Assembly (NCBI RefSeq): GCF_000173075.1
Contig: NZ_ABVL01000008.1
Coordinates: forward strand, 1-64,000
Source: Chthoniobacter flavus Ellin428
GTDB taxonomy: Bacteria > Verrucomicrobiota > Verrucomicrobiia > Chthoniobacterales > Chthoniobacteraceae
Length of the DNA: 64,000 bases
Direction of reading: 5' to 3'
In this document: positions 25,624-34,526 of the stretch, piece by piece
Layout: each line of letters starts with the position of its first letter
Numbering within the stretch: the stretch's first letter is position 1
Made by a program: the position numbers and the translations under genes
Notes under the pieces: model-generated
What the model saw: only the letters and a program-made list of their open reading frames with translations
Told to the model about the DNA's origin: nothing
Databases searched by the model: none

Positions 25624-28075
25624 TCACTGCCGTTCGAGCGGAAAAACGGCGCTCAAATGGATGTCCCTGGCGCGAACTTCCCCCGGGCCATCGACCACCA
25701 GGTTCAAACGAATGAGATCGGGCATCTCTCCTTTTTGGAGGAAGAAGGGAATCTGACAGGAAATCCAATCATTCGAACCGGAGATGGTTTGATCCAGGCC
25801 TCGGGAAAACGCTTCGCCCATTTTGGGAAATCGGCACCACATCTCGAGGTAGGCCTGGCCTTGCAAATCCTTCGTTTTGATTTGGGCATGATAGAGGATC
25901 TTGCAGTCCTCCACCTGCGGGTTCTTGATCTCGTGGAGACGAATCACCCGCGGCAACTGGGCGGGGCCGCGCTCCTCGATCTTTTTGCGCAACGCCAGCA
26001 CTTCGGGGTCATCGGCCGGGCGCTCTTTGAGCAAGGCCTGGAGTTGCTCGTCGAGCGGATCGTGGGCGCGGCGATCCAGCACGAGGACAGGATCCGGGCC
26101 GTCAACGTTGGTCCAATGAATGTCGGACGAGATCGTGGAGTCCTGGGGAGTGAACGCTTTGATCGTCATCTCGCTTCCCGGCTGCCCCGCCGGCGCACCC
26201 GATTTCGTCAACGGTTGCGGGCCGCCGAGCTGACCCAGGCGCGCGGCTTCCATCACGGGTATCAATCGCCGCGTGAGCGTCACGGGATAAGCGTCCGCTT
26301 CCGTCTTGCCCGCGGGGACAACGAGCAACTTCACTCCCGTCCCCTCCGGTCCACGCAGGGCAGCGACACATTCTTCCAGGCGCTTTCCCGCCGGGGTCGT
26401 CATCTCGTGGGTGTCGTCGCCAAATTGCAAAATCTGGTCTCCCGGCCGAATGCGGCCGTCCTCACTCGCGGGCGCGTGCGGCACGATGTCGCCGACGAGG
26501 AGTTTGCCGTTTTGCAATTTGAGCGCGAGGCCGATCGCCCCGTTGTGGTCATCGCCGCCGGTAAATTTCTGCGTCCCGCGCCAGTAGATGCTCACCACCT
26601 TGCCGATCACGCTCGACCGCTCCAGCACCTCATTCGGCTTGCCCGTCCGGTTGACGGTGACCGTCGTCCCGGAGTCGATCACCACGCGACCGACATAGGC
26701 GTTGCGGTCGTGACGATAGACAATCATGTCGCCGGGAAGAAAATCGTGGGCCAGTTTCCAGGCGAGGACGCGGCTGCCTCGGGGTATTTCCGGTCGCGCG
26801 CTGTCGCCGGTCACCACGTATGACTCGAGCAGCCAGGCACGCAACGGAAGGGAAACCAGGATAGCGAGGACCACGGTGATCAGCGTCTTGTGCCACCACT
26901 TTCGCAGCGTCGAAAATTCCTCGGCGATGGCCACACCGACAATCCCCAGACAATAGACCAGGATGAGTATCCAATCCCAGCCAGCGGCGAAGCCGTAAAA
27001 CACCAGAAAACCGAGGACCGCCAGTGCGATGCATTGCCGCACCCATCGGTGCGTCAATCCGAGTGCCTCGGCAAGGTGCTGCCATGCCGTCATCGATCCG
27101 GCACTGGCACGACCACCGGCCGTCTGGGCCGTTTGCGCAACGGCAATCGTTTCCACGCCTGTCCGCATGGCCGCCGCCGTTTGGTAGCGCAATTCCGGCG
27201 CCTTTTCCAAGGCGCGCAGGACTACCTCGTCGAGACGCACATCGATCCTCATACCATGGGCGCGCGCCGACGGCGGTTGCAATTTGTCGCCGGGCAATTC
27301 GCCGGTGAGCATCTCGTAGAACACGACGCCCAGCGAATAGATATCCGCGCGATGGTCGGTGTGCTGACGCTCCTTCTGCTCCGGCGCCATGTACTGCGGC
27401 GTGCCCGCGGGTTGGGAGTCGGCAACGTCGGCATTCGTCTCCTCACCAAGGATCTTGGCGATGCCGAAGTCGGCGATCTTCACCCGGCCTTCCTTGTCGA
27501 GCAGCAGATTCTCCGGCTTGATGTCGCGATGCACGATGCCGTGCTCGTGGGCGTATTGCAGCGCCTCGCAAATGGGTGGCACCACCGCGAGCGCCTGCTC
27601 GGGCGTGAAGCGCTTTGCACCCATCGCCTGGCGCAGGTTCACACCATCGATGAATTCCATGAGCAGGAAATAAAACCCGCCGGCGCAGCCGAAATCGTAC
27701 ACGGTGACGATGTGTGGACGATTCAACGCCGCGAGCGCGTGTGCTTCGTGGGTGAAGCGCTGGGCGAATTCGGCATCCTGGGCCCGCTCCCGGCGCGAGA
27801 AGCTTCAGCGCAACGAGGCGGTTGAGCGATTTTTGCCGCGCCTTGTAGACCACCCCCATGCCACCGCGACCGAGGCATTCGAGAATCTCGAGTTGCGGAA
27901 AATGGGGAGCGAGTTCTTCCGGGGAAAGCGGCGGAATGGCCTCCGCGGCGCCCTGCGTCTGTGTCGGGTGAACGATCTGGGCCATCAGACAGCGCGGGCA
28001 TAGGCCGTCCGCCTCGGCGGGCATTTCGGCGCCGCATTGCGGACATCTTTTGGTGGTGGCGGAAGAGGTGCTCAT
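25624..28075 (-). CDS. Ser/Thr protein kinase fused to signal-peptidase-like and PDZ-like domains (frameshifted)
   Basis: 816 residues from ATG 28075 if one base of the CCC run at 27789-27791 is extra (LLAP then ERAQDAEF). Domains: zinc ribbon Cys11, 14, 26, 29; kinase with [10 protein letters not shown] (68-77), Lys91, HRD 182-184, DFG 202-204 and APE 230-232; membrane helices about 349-413; a signal-peptidase-I-like part about 414-500 (Ser425 in [17 protein letters not shown] 446-453, then YVGRVV); a PDZ-like part 510-600 ([20 protein letters not shown]); a beta-rich tail. The family's catalytic Lys (YxKR) is Gly462 here, so the peptidase is probably dead. The gene follows an ECF sigma factor by 41 nt. 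The kinase would signal from the inner membrane. Confidence 0.85.
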
Positions 28076-28116
28076 GCCGTGTCCTGACGCAGCGCGACGG
28101 AAACCTAACATGTTTT

Positions 28117-28845
28117 TTAACTGCCCAGGGCGGCGAACAACGCCTCCATTTCCTCCTGGACGCGCGTGGGATCGTCGAGTGTTCCTGCCACTTCGGCTTT
28201 CACACATTGCCGGAGCCGTTTCTTCAGCCGATGCATGGCCATGCGAAAGGCCTCGAGGCCCATGCCGCACGCTTCGGCAATTTCCGCCTGTCCACCATGC
28301 TCGCCGTCTCCCGTCAGCAAGGGCTTCACCCGTTCGAAGAAATCCTCGCGCCCTTCGTCCCGGCACTCCGCGCGCAATGCGTCCAATCCCCGCGAAAGCA
28401 CCGTGAGCGCCCACTGGCGATCGAACGCTGCGTCAGGGGAAAGCTGCCGCGGATCGGGCAGCGCGCCGACCGCTTCATCATCCATCGGCACCGGCACAAC
28501 CCCACCGCCACGCTTCATTCGCAGCGCCGCCGCGCGGTGATGCGACAGAAAATGCTTCACCGCGCCGAGCAGATACGAGCGGAAGCGCCCACGCTCCTCC
28601 TCGGCCGTGCGAATGGTCCCACCGGCCAGCATCCCGGCAAAGAACGCGTGACTCAGCTCGCGAGCCGCCTCCGCGTCGCGCAACTCGCACCGCAGAAATG
28701 CCATCACCGGCGCGTAATAAGCGGCGCACAAATCCGCCAGCGCCTTGCGTCCGTCGTCCGAATCGGCCTTCGCCAGGCAAACCCGCGTCCACCGCGTCGT
28801 GTGAAAGGACGCGTCATCGAGGGCCGGGCGTGGTTCCGTGGTCAT
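28117..28845 (-). CDS. ECF-type sigma factor paired with a Ser/Thr kinase (copy 1)
   Basis: Predicted 242 residues from ATG 28845 ([20 protein letters not shown]). The HTTRWT opening, the region-2 helix ([54 protein letters not shown]) and a C-terminal helix-turn-helix ([20 protein letters not shown]) are typical of planctomycete/verrucomicrobial ECF factors that lie next to kinases. It would direct RNA polymerase to a small set of promoters. No anti-sigma gene is present; the kinase 41 nt downstream is the expected controller. About 50 residues separate the two sigma regions. Confidence 0.88.
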   Translation of the reverse strand: MTTEPRPALDDASFHTTRWTRVCLAKADSDDGRKALADLCAAYYAPVMAFLRCELRDAEAARELSHAFFAGMLAGGTIRTAEEERGRFRSYLLGAVKHFLSHHRAAALRMKRGGGVVPVPMDDEAVGALPDPRQLSPDAAFDRQWALTVLSRGLDALRAECRDEGREDFFERVKPLLTGDGEHGGQAEIAEACGMGLEAFRMAMHRLKKRLRQCVKAEVAGTLDDPTRVQEEMEALFAALGS

Positions 28846-28908
28846 ACGCGACACGCGAAAGGTGTCACGGTTCCCTGACGTTTTGGAGCGCAAACATCAC
28901 GCAAGCTT

Positions 28909-31896
28909 TCACTTCCTTGGAGGCGTCGCAACGGGGGCATCTTTTGTCGGCCATAACACCACATCTTTCCATTCCTCAGTTCGGATGGGACGGGTTCCGA
29001 CGACGAAGTTTGCCACTTGGGCCAGGGACACCGGGAACTGAAAATTTTCCATCTCCAGAACGCCGCCCGGAACCGTATAGTAATCCGTGGGAAGAAGACG
29101 CCGCCCGTCTTTGGCCACGACCAGGGCGCCGAACTTGCGTGACTTCAATTGCGCGGCATTCACCGCCACTGTCACGAAAGCGTTGCCTTCGGCATTCTGG
29201 CCAATGCCACCGAGTTGGCTGCTGCCTTCCAGGGGCATGCCGCCATTGAAATCCGGTTCGATTGCCTCGGTATTTTCGAGCGAGCCGACGACATAATTCA
29301 AGCGAACCGTCACTCGCGCCGGAACGTCCGAGCTCCACCCAGGACTGATGGCGCACCCGATCCAGCCCACGTTTTGGGTCTCCGGAGTCGCGCTGAGCCA
29401 GGCCCTACTGAATCCGGTTTTCACACCAACGAGAGGCTGACCTTGTTCATCGCGCAACGCGATATCCTGGAAGGACGACGCCATGTCAAAATCGGGATGC
29501 GAAAACCAGATATTCAGAAAACGCGGGCGCCGGCCTTGTGGGTCCGGCCTCTCCTCCACGCTCGGTACATGGAACAGCTTCAGCTTCAGCAATGCGATTT
29601 CATCTGCTCTGATCACCGGCGAACCATCCGGATGCCACGCTCTCGTCCAGAGGGGCGCACTCGAATCCTTCTCCTGCCAGGCGAGAAAACGTAGCGCCGG
29701 CGGTTGGGCCAAGGAGTTCGCATCGGCAGGGGCGGACTCCGCAGGATTGGCGGCTTTCGGGACAGACGGCTCGGCTGGCTCGATGGTCGCGGCGAGGGGC
29801 GCAGTATCGCTGGTCAACAGTTTCCATAGAAACACCCACGCCAGCACGATGCAGGCGCAGAACCCGAGGGACCATTTTCCATGCGGCGTGCGGAGCGAGG
29901 GAATCGCCAGTGCAAGACCCGCGAGGGCAGTGATGAGAATCGACCACAGCACGAATTCCGGCGGCCTGGGCATGAGTATCCACGTGATTCCGGTCAGAAT
30001 TCCGCTGGCCCAGGTGCAGCTAAGTGCTGCCGTGGAAAGCGGCGTATTCCGTGCGGCGACGGGAGGCTCGGCCGGTGGAGAATCTGGGCGGCGCTGCACG
30101 GCGTGCCAGACGCGGCGAGCGATGTGCCAGTCCGCCCATGCCGAGGTGATTACCGTAACCAGCCCGCAACCCGCGATGAGCACGTAATCGAGGGCGCGCG
30201 GATCCGTTGGATGCCAACCCCGGGAGTGCACCCACGCGACCACGAAGGCGGTGACGGAATACCAGAAGATACCGATGGCGACATTCACAATGAGCAGCGG
30301 GAAGAGCAGGCCGTCGAAGACCGCCAGGCCCAGGCCGCGGCGCTGGCCGTTCGCACGGCGGAGACGCACGGCCGCAACCCAGCCAAGGAGGGTGGTCGCA
30401 ATCGGAGCGGCGAGTCCGGCGAGAATGATCGGCACGAGCAACAAAATCAGGCGCCCGGGTGTTGCTGGATTCATAGCGTGGCTTCGCAATAGAAAGATCA
30501 GGATAAAGGAAACAGGAAGCAGCAATGCCCACCATGCCCCGAGCGCAGCGAGGCGCGGGTAACGCCGCTCCTCATAATCGGCCGGGCGAATGAGATAGCC
30601 CGTGGCCTTCCACGCGCCATCGCGTTCGCGCATGAAGTTCACCGTCTCCGTGGCCTCGGGCATGCCGGCAAAGGCCGTTTTAAAGCGAACCTGAAAGCGA
30701 GATCCGCCGGCGACGAAACGTGTGTCGAGGATCTCACGAGAAACGAGATCGCCTAGCGGCGGACGGACACTCAGCACTTTCGCGGTCCAATTCTCCTTGG
30801 TGACCTCGCGGCGGAACCAGGTCGATGTCACGTCCCAAGTCGCCGCGTATTCGCCGCGATCGAACAACTCGAGCCAGGCGTGAACGGCGCGCAGGGCCGT
30901 TGCTTCCGCGGTTCCTTCATTGGTTGCACCCGTGGAGTGCGCGATCGTTTCCACCTGAGTCCGAAATTCCGCGGCCGACTGGTAACGCCGCTCGGGCGCA
31001 TCCTGCAACGCGCGCAGGACAATGTCGTCGATGCGCACATCGATCTGCACGCGTTTGGAGGGAAGTTCGAATTTATCCTTCGGCCGCTCGCCAGTGAGCA
31101 TCTCGTAGAGCACCACGCCAAGCGAGTAGATGTCCGCGCGATGATCGGCTTCACCATTGGCCTCGCGCTGTTCCGGCGCAGCGTAGGCCGGCGTCCCGAC
31201 GGTGAGCGTCGCGGTGCCGGTAGAGGCGCCCTTTTTGCCGGTGCTGTGCTCGCCCGGCGAAGCGGCGATGATCTTCGCAATGCCAAAGTCGGCGATCTTC
31301 ACGCGGCCCGTTTTATCGAGCAGGAGGTTTTCTGGTTTGATGTCGCGATGGACGATGCCGTGCTCGTGGGCGAATTGCAGCGCATCGCAGACCGGAGGCA
31401 CGATGCTGAGGGCTTCCTTCGGCGCGAGCCGCCGCGTCTGCAGGAGCTGGCGGAGATTCACTCCGTCCACGAATTCCATGAGCAGATAGTAAAATCCACC
31501 GGCCTGCCCGAAATCGTAGACGCCGACGATGTTCGGATGATTCAACGCGGCGAGGGCCTGCGCTTCTTTTTCGAAACGCACGGCAAATTGCGGATCGTCG
31601 GCGCGCTCCGGCGCGAGGAGTTTCAGCGCGACGAGGCGATTGAGCGATTTCTGCCGCGCCTTGTAGACCACACCCATGCCGCCGCGGCCAAGACACTCGA
31701 AAATCTCGAGCTGTGGAAAATGCGGTGCGAGTTCTTCCGGCGAAAGCGGCGGCTGGACTGGGCGTTTCGGTTCCTCAGTGACGGCGGTCTCAGTGCCGAA
31801 GGGCAGCGCGGCAAGACAGCGCGGGCAGAGCCCTTCAGGGGCATTCGCCGGCAGCACGGCGCCGCAGCGCGGGCACTTGGGAATCGATTCGTTCAT
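28909..31896 (-). CDS. Zinc-ribbon Ser/Thr protein kinase with membrane region (copy 2)
   Basis: Predicted 995 residues from ATG 31896 (MNESIPKCPRCGAVLP); a TTG four codons earlier is less likely. Zinc ribbon Cys8, 11, 24, 27. The kinase has [12 protein letters not shown], Lys92, HRD 183-185, DFG 203-205 and a GTPAYAAPEQ activation segment. All key residues are present. Residues about 330-440 resemble DUF4019 (AWLELFDRGEYAATWDVTST). Then come about eight membrane helices (450-740) and a periplasmic-type beta domain to the end. The kinase half is close to that of the 25624 gene; the second halves are unrelated. It follows its own ECF factor by 32 nt. Confidence 0.9.
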   Translation of the reverse strand: MNESIPKCPRCGAVLPANAPEGLCPRCLAALPFGTETAVTEEPKRPVQPPLSPEELAPHFPQLEIFECLGRGGMGVVYKARQKSLNRLVALKLLAPERADDPQFAVRFEKEAQALAALNHPNIVGVYDFGQAGGFYYLLMEFVDGVNLRQLLQTRRLAPKEALSIVPPVCDALQFAHEHGIVHRDIKPENLLLDKTGRVKIADFGIAKIIAASPGEHSTGKKGASTGTATLTVGTPAYAAPEQREANGEADHRADIYSLGVVLYEMLTGERPKDKFELPSKRVQIDVRIDDIVLRALQDAPERRYQSAAEFRTQVETIAHSTGATNEGTAEATALRAVHAWLELFDRGEYAATWDVTSTWFRREVTKENWTAKVLSVRPPLGDLVSREILDTRFVAGGSRFQVRFKTAFAGMPEATETVNFMRERDGAWKATGYLIRPADYEERRYPRLAALGAWWALLLPVSFILIFLLRSHAMNPATPGRLILLLVPIILAGLAAPIATTLLGWVAAVRLRRANGQRRGLGLAVFDGLLFPLLIVNVAIGIFWYSVTAFVVAWVHSRGWHPTDPRALDYVLIAGCGLVTVITSAWADWHIARRVWHAVQRRPDSPPAEPPVAARNTPLSTAALSCTWASGILTGITWILMPRPPEFVLWSILITALAGLALAIPSLRTPHGKWSLGFCACIVLAWVFLWKLLTSDTAPLAATIEPAEPSVPKAANPAESAPADANSLAQPPALRFLAWQEKDSSAPLWTRAWHPDGSPVIRADEIALLKLKLFHVPSVEERPDPQGRRPRFLNIWFSHPDFDMASSFQDIALRDEQGQPLVGVKTGFSRAWLSATPETQNVGWIGCAISPGWSSDVPARVTVRLNYVVGSLENTEAIEPDFNGGMPLEGSSQLGGIGQNAEGNAFVTVAVNAAQLKSRKFGALVVAKDGRRLLPTDYYTVPGGVLEMENFQFPVSLAQVANFVVGTRPIRTEEWKDVVLWPTKDAPVATPPRK

Positions 31897-31928
31897 CGCT
31901 GGTTCCAATAAGAATCCGCCGATATTTG

Positions 31929-32684
31929 TTACACCCGGCCGAGCACTTCCACGACGTAATGCATTTCCGCCTCCACATCCTCGGCGCTGGAAACGGTATC
32001 CGCCACCGTGGCGCGGAAGACTTCGCGAAAGCGCTTGCGCAGCCGGTGCACGGCCACACGCGCCGCGCCTTCGCTGGCGCCGAGTTCGCGCGCGATTTCG
32101 TCATAGGGAATCTCCCCACGCTCTGCCGTCAGATGGATCTTCAATCGCCCAAAATCTTCGCCCCGGCCATCGCTCTCATATTCCGTTCGTAAACGCGCCA
32201 TCGCTTGTTCGAGCAACGTCAGGGCCCAGCGCCTTTCGTAGAGATGATCGGCCGACAAGGCCGGCCCTGCATCCGCGAGATAACATTGCTCGGCAAACTC
32301 CGCGTCCAGCGACACGAGCGCCTGTCCGCCACCACGCCGCGCGGCCCGGCTCTTGTCCCACTCGTTCGCCAGAAAGCGTTTCACGGCCATGATGAGAAAG
32401 GTGCGGAACCGCCCGCGATCGCGCTCTACCGCGTCGAGCCAATCCTTCTGCAATAAGCGCGCGAAAAATTCCTGCGTCAGGTCTTCCGCATCCTGCGGCG
32501 AGTTTCCCAGCCGCCGGACAAACGCGTACAGCGGCGGCCAGTAGCCCGCGCACAACGCCTGCAGTGCGCTCGCCGATTCCGGCGAAGCCTTGTCGCGCGC
32601 CGCCATCACCACCGTCCACCGCGTCGTGGCAAAGTGGGCTCCAGGTGAGGCAGTGGATGGACGCTTTTCCGGGGAGTGATTCAT
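31929..32684 (-). CDS. ECF-type sigma factor paired with a Ser/Thr kinase (copy 2)
   Basis: Predicted 251 residues from ATG 32684. It has the same FATTRWTVV opening as the other copy. Region 2 includes AEDLTQEFFARLLQKDWLDA and DRGRFRTFLIMAVKRFLANE. Region 4 is EIARELGASEGAARVAVHRL. It is better conserved than the 28117 copy, with the normal DAEDLTQE core. It comes first in its operon with the 995-residue kinase. The two sigma/kinase pairs in tandem suggest duplication of the module followed by change of the kinase's sensory half. Confidence 0.9.
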   Translation of the reverse strand: MNHSPEKRPSTASPGAHFATTRWTVVMAARDKASPESASALQALCAGYWPPLYAFVRRLGNSPQDAEDLTQEFFARLLQKDWLDAVERDRGRFRTFLIMAVKRFLANEWDKSRAARRGGGQALVSLDAEFAEQCYLADAGPALSADHLYERRWALTLLEQAMARLRTEYESDGRGEDFGRLKIHLTAERGEIPYDEIARELGASEGAARVAVHRLRKRFREVFRATVADTVSSAEDVEAEMHYVVEVLGRV

Positions 32685-32741
32685 CGAACGATCATCAGAG
32701 CTTATCAGTTAGATAAGCGCGGGTGAATGATCGTTACTGCA

Positions 32742-32824
32742 GAGGGACGCGCTCCTGCGCGTTTCCCATTTTCCGGGAACAAATGGCAGAAAAGAATGGG
32801 GAACGCGCCGGAGCGCATCCCTCC
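32742..32824. repeat. Inverted repeat of GGAACGCGC/GGAGCGCG type (copy 1)
   Basis: Left arm 32742-32771 (GAGGGACGCGCTCCTGCGCG then TTTCCCATT) pairs with right arm 32795-32824 (AATGGGGAACGCGCCGGAGC then GCATCCCTCC) with a few mismatches. It lies between the sigma factor start (32684) and the TetR gene end (32835). A shorter relative is at 34450-34492. Confidence 0.75.
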
Positions 32825-32834
32825 GAGCGTTTCC

Positions 32835-33443
32835 TCACGCCGGCCAGTGCTGTATCGCCAGTTCGGCAATGGCCTGCAATTCCCTTGGCGACATCCCGCT
32901 CGCGGACTGCACGGCCAATCCGTGAATGACCGCCATAAGATAACCCGCCAGGCTGGTGGCGTCCGTGCCTTTCGGCAGATCGCCCCCCGCGATCGCCTCT
33001 TCGAAGCGCCGCCGCAAAGCGTTGCGCGCTTCGTTGCGGTGCGCGGCCAGCGCCTCGCGAATGGGATCGGCCTCCGTGCCGGAGGACAGTGCGGCCTGCA
33101 CCACGAGACATCCCTTCGGCAGCTTCGGGTCGCTCATTTGCCCGACCACGCCGCGGAGCATCCGCTCGGCGACCTTGCGCGCGGTCGGTTCCCGGAGCGC
33201 CTCGCCCAGACAAGCCGCCGGACCGCGGAGATAGCGATTCAAAGCGAGGCGAAACAACTGCTCCTTGTTGCCGAAAGCCGCGTAGAGGCTCGGCCGATTG
33301 ATTCCCATGGCCGCCGTGAGATCGGAAAGCGAAGTCCCCTCGTAGCCCTGACGCCAGAACAGCTCCAGGGCACGGCCAAGCGCGACATCGGTATCGAAGG
33401 CGCGGGGCCGACCCTTGGGCGGATGAGGCGGTTCCGTTTTCAT
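32835..33443 (-). CDS. TetR-family transcriptional regulator
   Basis: Predicted 202 residues from ATG 33443 (MKTEPPHPPKGRPRAFDTDV); an upstream extension would read through the promoter region. The N-terminal helix-turn-helix is classic: ALELFWRQGYEGTSLSDLTA, MGINRPSLYAAFGNKEQLFR. The C-terminal part (PKGCLVVQAAL, YLMAVIHGLAVQSASG) matches the TetR_C domain found next to short-chain dehydrogenase genes. It probably represses itself and the divergent SDR gene at 33598. Matched half-sites in the shared region support this. Likely released by an aldehyde, quinone or similar compound; the ligand is not known. Confidence 0.92.
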   Translation of the reverse strand: MKTEPPHPPKGRPRAFDTDVALGRALELFWRQGYEGTSLSDLTAAMGINRPSLYAAFGNKEQLFRLALNRYLRGPAACLGEALREPTARKVAERMLRGVVGQMSDPKLPKGCLVVQAALSSGTEADPIREALAAHRNEARNALRRRFEEAIAGGDLPKGTDATSLAGYLMAVIHGLAVQSASGMSPRELQAIAELAIQHWPA

Positions 33444-33446
33444 ACT

Positions 33447-33503
33447 GTTCGGTAAAATAATGCGTTGACAGGGATTTGTCCACGACGTATTTACGTACCA
33501 AAC
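33447..33503. promoter_or_regulatory. Promoter of the SDR gene with candidate TetR half-sites
   Basis: TTGACA at 33465-33470 and TATTTA at 33488-33493 are 17 nt apart, a good sigma-70 promoter pointing to 33598. Half-sites GTTCGGTA (33447-33454) and its inverted partner TACCAAAC (33496-33503) flank it, and ACGTATTTACGT overlaps the -10. Binding there would block both divergent genes. Confidence 0.68.
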
Positions 33504-33597
33504 GATACAGAAATAAGGAGACCGCGCCAACCCAACAAAAAGCCGTCCGCCCCCGCCTGAAATTCGATTCGTTCCAAATCCAAAACCACATCACACC

Positions 33598-34350
33598 ATG
33601 ACACAGAAACTCACTGGCAAAGTCGCCGTCGTTACCGGTGCCTCCAAGGGCATCGGCGCCTCCATCGCCCAGCATCTCGCCGCCGCGGGCGCGGCCGTCG
33701 TCGTCAACTATTCGTCCAGCAAGGAAGGCGCGGACAAAGTCGTGCAACAAATCACCAGCCAGGGCGGCAAGGCCGTGGCCGTGCAGGGCAACGTCGCGAA
33801 AAAGGCGGACATCGATCGCCTCTTCGCCGAAACGAAAAAGGCCTTTGGCCGCCTCGATGTGCTGGTGAATAACGCAGGCATCTATGAGATGAAGCCGCTC
33901 GAGGAAATCACCGAGGAACATTTCCGCAAACAATACGACGTGAACGTCCTCGGACCGCTGCTCGCCACGCAGGAAGCGGTGAAGCATTTCGGGGCCGAAG
34001 GCGGCAGCGTCATCAATATCAGTTCGGTGGTCAGCACCTTCGCGCCGCCGGCATCCGCCGTTTACTCGGGCACCAAAGGCGCGCTCGACACGACGACCAA
34101 GGTGCTGGCCAAGGAGCTCGGCCCGAAAAAGATCCGCGTGAACTCGATCAACCCCGGCATGGTGGAGACTGAGGGCACGCACACCGCGGGCTTTATCCAA
34201 AGTGATTTCCGCAAGCAACTCGAAGCGCAGACCCCGCTGGGCCGCATCGGCCAGCCGTCGGACATCGGCACCGTCGCGCTGTTTCTGGCCAGCGAAGATT
34301 CGTCGTGGATCACTGGCGAGTCCTTCGTGGTCAGCGGCGGAATGCGCTGA
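33598..34350 (+). CDS. Short-chain dehydrogenase/reductase (SDR), classical
   Basis: Predicted 250 residues, the standard classical-SDR length. The cofactor site is TGASKGIG (13-20), the stabilising NNAG is 91-94, and the catalytic residues are Ser142 or Ser143, Tyr156 and Lys160 (VYSGTK). The C-terminal PGMVETEGTH and SSWITGESFVVSGGMR are also typical. NADP or NAD preference: VVVNYSSSK at the end of beta-2 suggests NADP. It resembles FabG-like and glucose-dehydrogenase-like reductases, so the substrate stays open. It is divergent from the TetR gene and likely derepressed with it. Confidence 0.93.
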   Translation: MTQKLTGKVAVVTGASKGIGASIAQHLAAAGAAVVVNYSSSKEGADKVVQQITSQGGKAVAVQGNVAKKADIDRLFAETKKAFGRLDVLVNNAGIYEMKPLEEITEEHFRKQYDVNVLGPLLATQEAVKHFGAEGGSVINISSVVSTFAPPASAVYSGTKGALDTTTKVLAKELGPKKIRVNSINPGMVETEGTHTAGFIQSDFRKQLEAQTPLGRIGQPSDIGTVALFLASEDSSWITGESFVVSGGMR

Positions 34351-34449
34351 GCGATGGAAAAATAGGAGGTATGGGAAGAATAGGAATAATGGGAGTGCTC
34401 GGACAGCGCGTGGACCGGATTCCGAATTGCGGGATCGCGCACGGGTCGT

Positions 34450-34492
34450 GAAAAGTTGGGGGAACGCGCAGGAGCGCGTTCCTCCGCTTTTC
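34450..34492. terminator. Hairpin of the GGAACGCGC family between convergent genes (copy 2)
   Basis: GAAAAGTTGGGGGAACGCGC pairs with GCGCGTTCCTCCGCTTTTC around a short AGGA loop. It lies between the SDR stop (34350) and the convergent ClC stop (34527). There is no long T-run, so its role as a terminator is likely but not certain. A purine-rich repeat (AGGAGGTATGGGAAGAATAG at about 34364) precedes it. Confidence 0.6.
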
Positions 34493-34526
34493 GGCGATTC
34501 GCGCAGTTGCTCCGCTCGTTGACACC

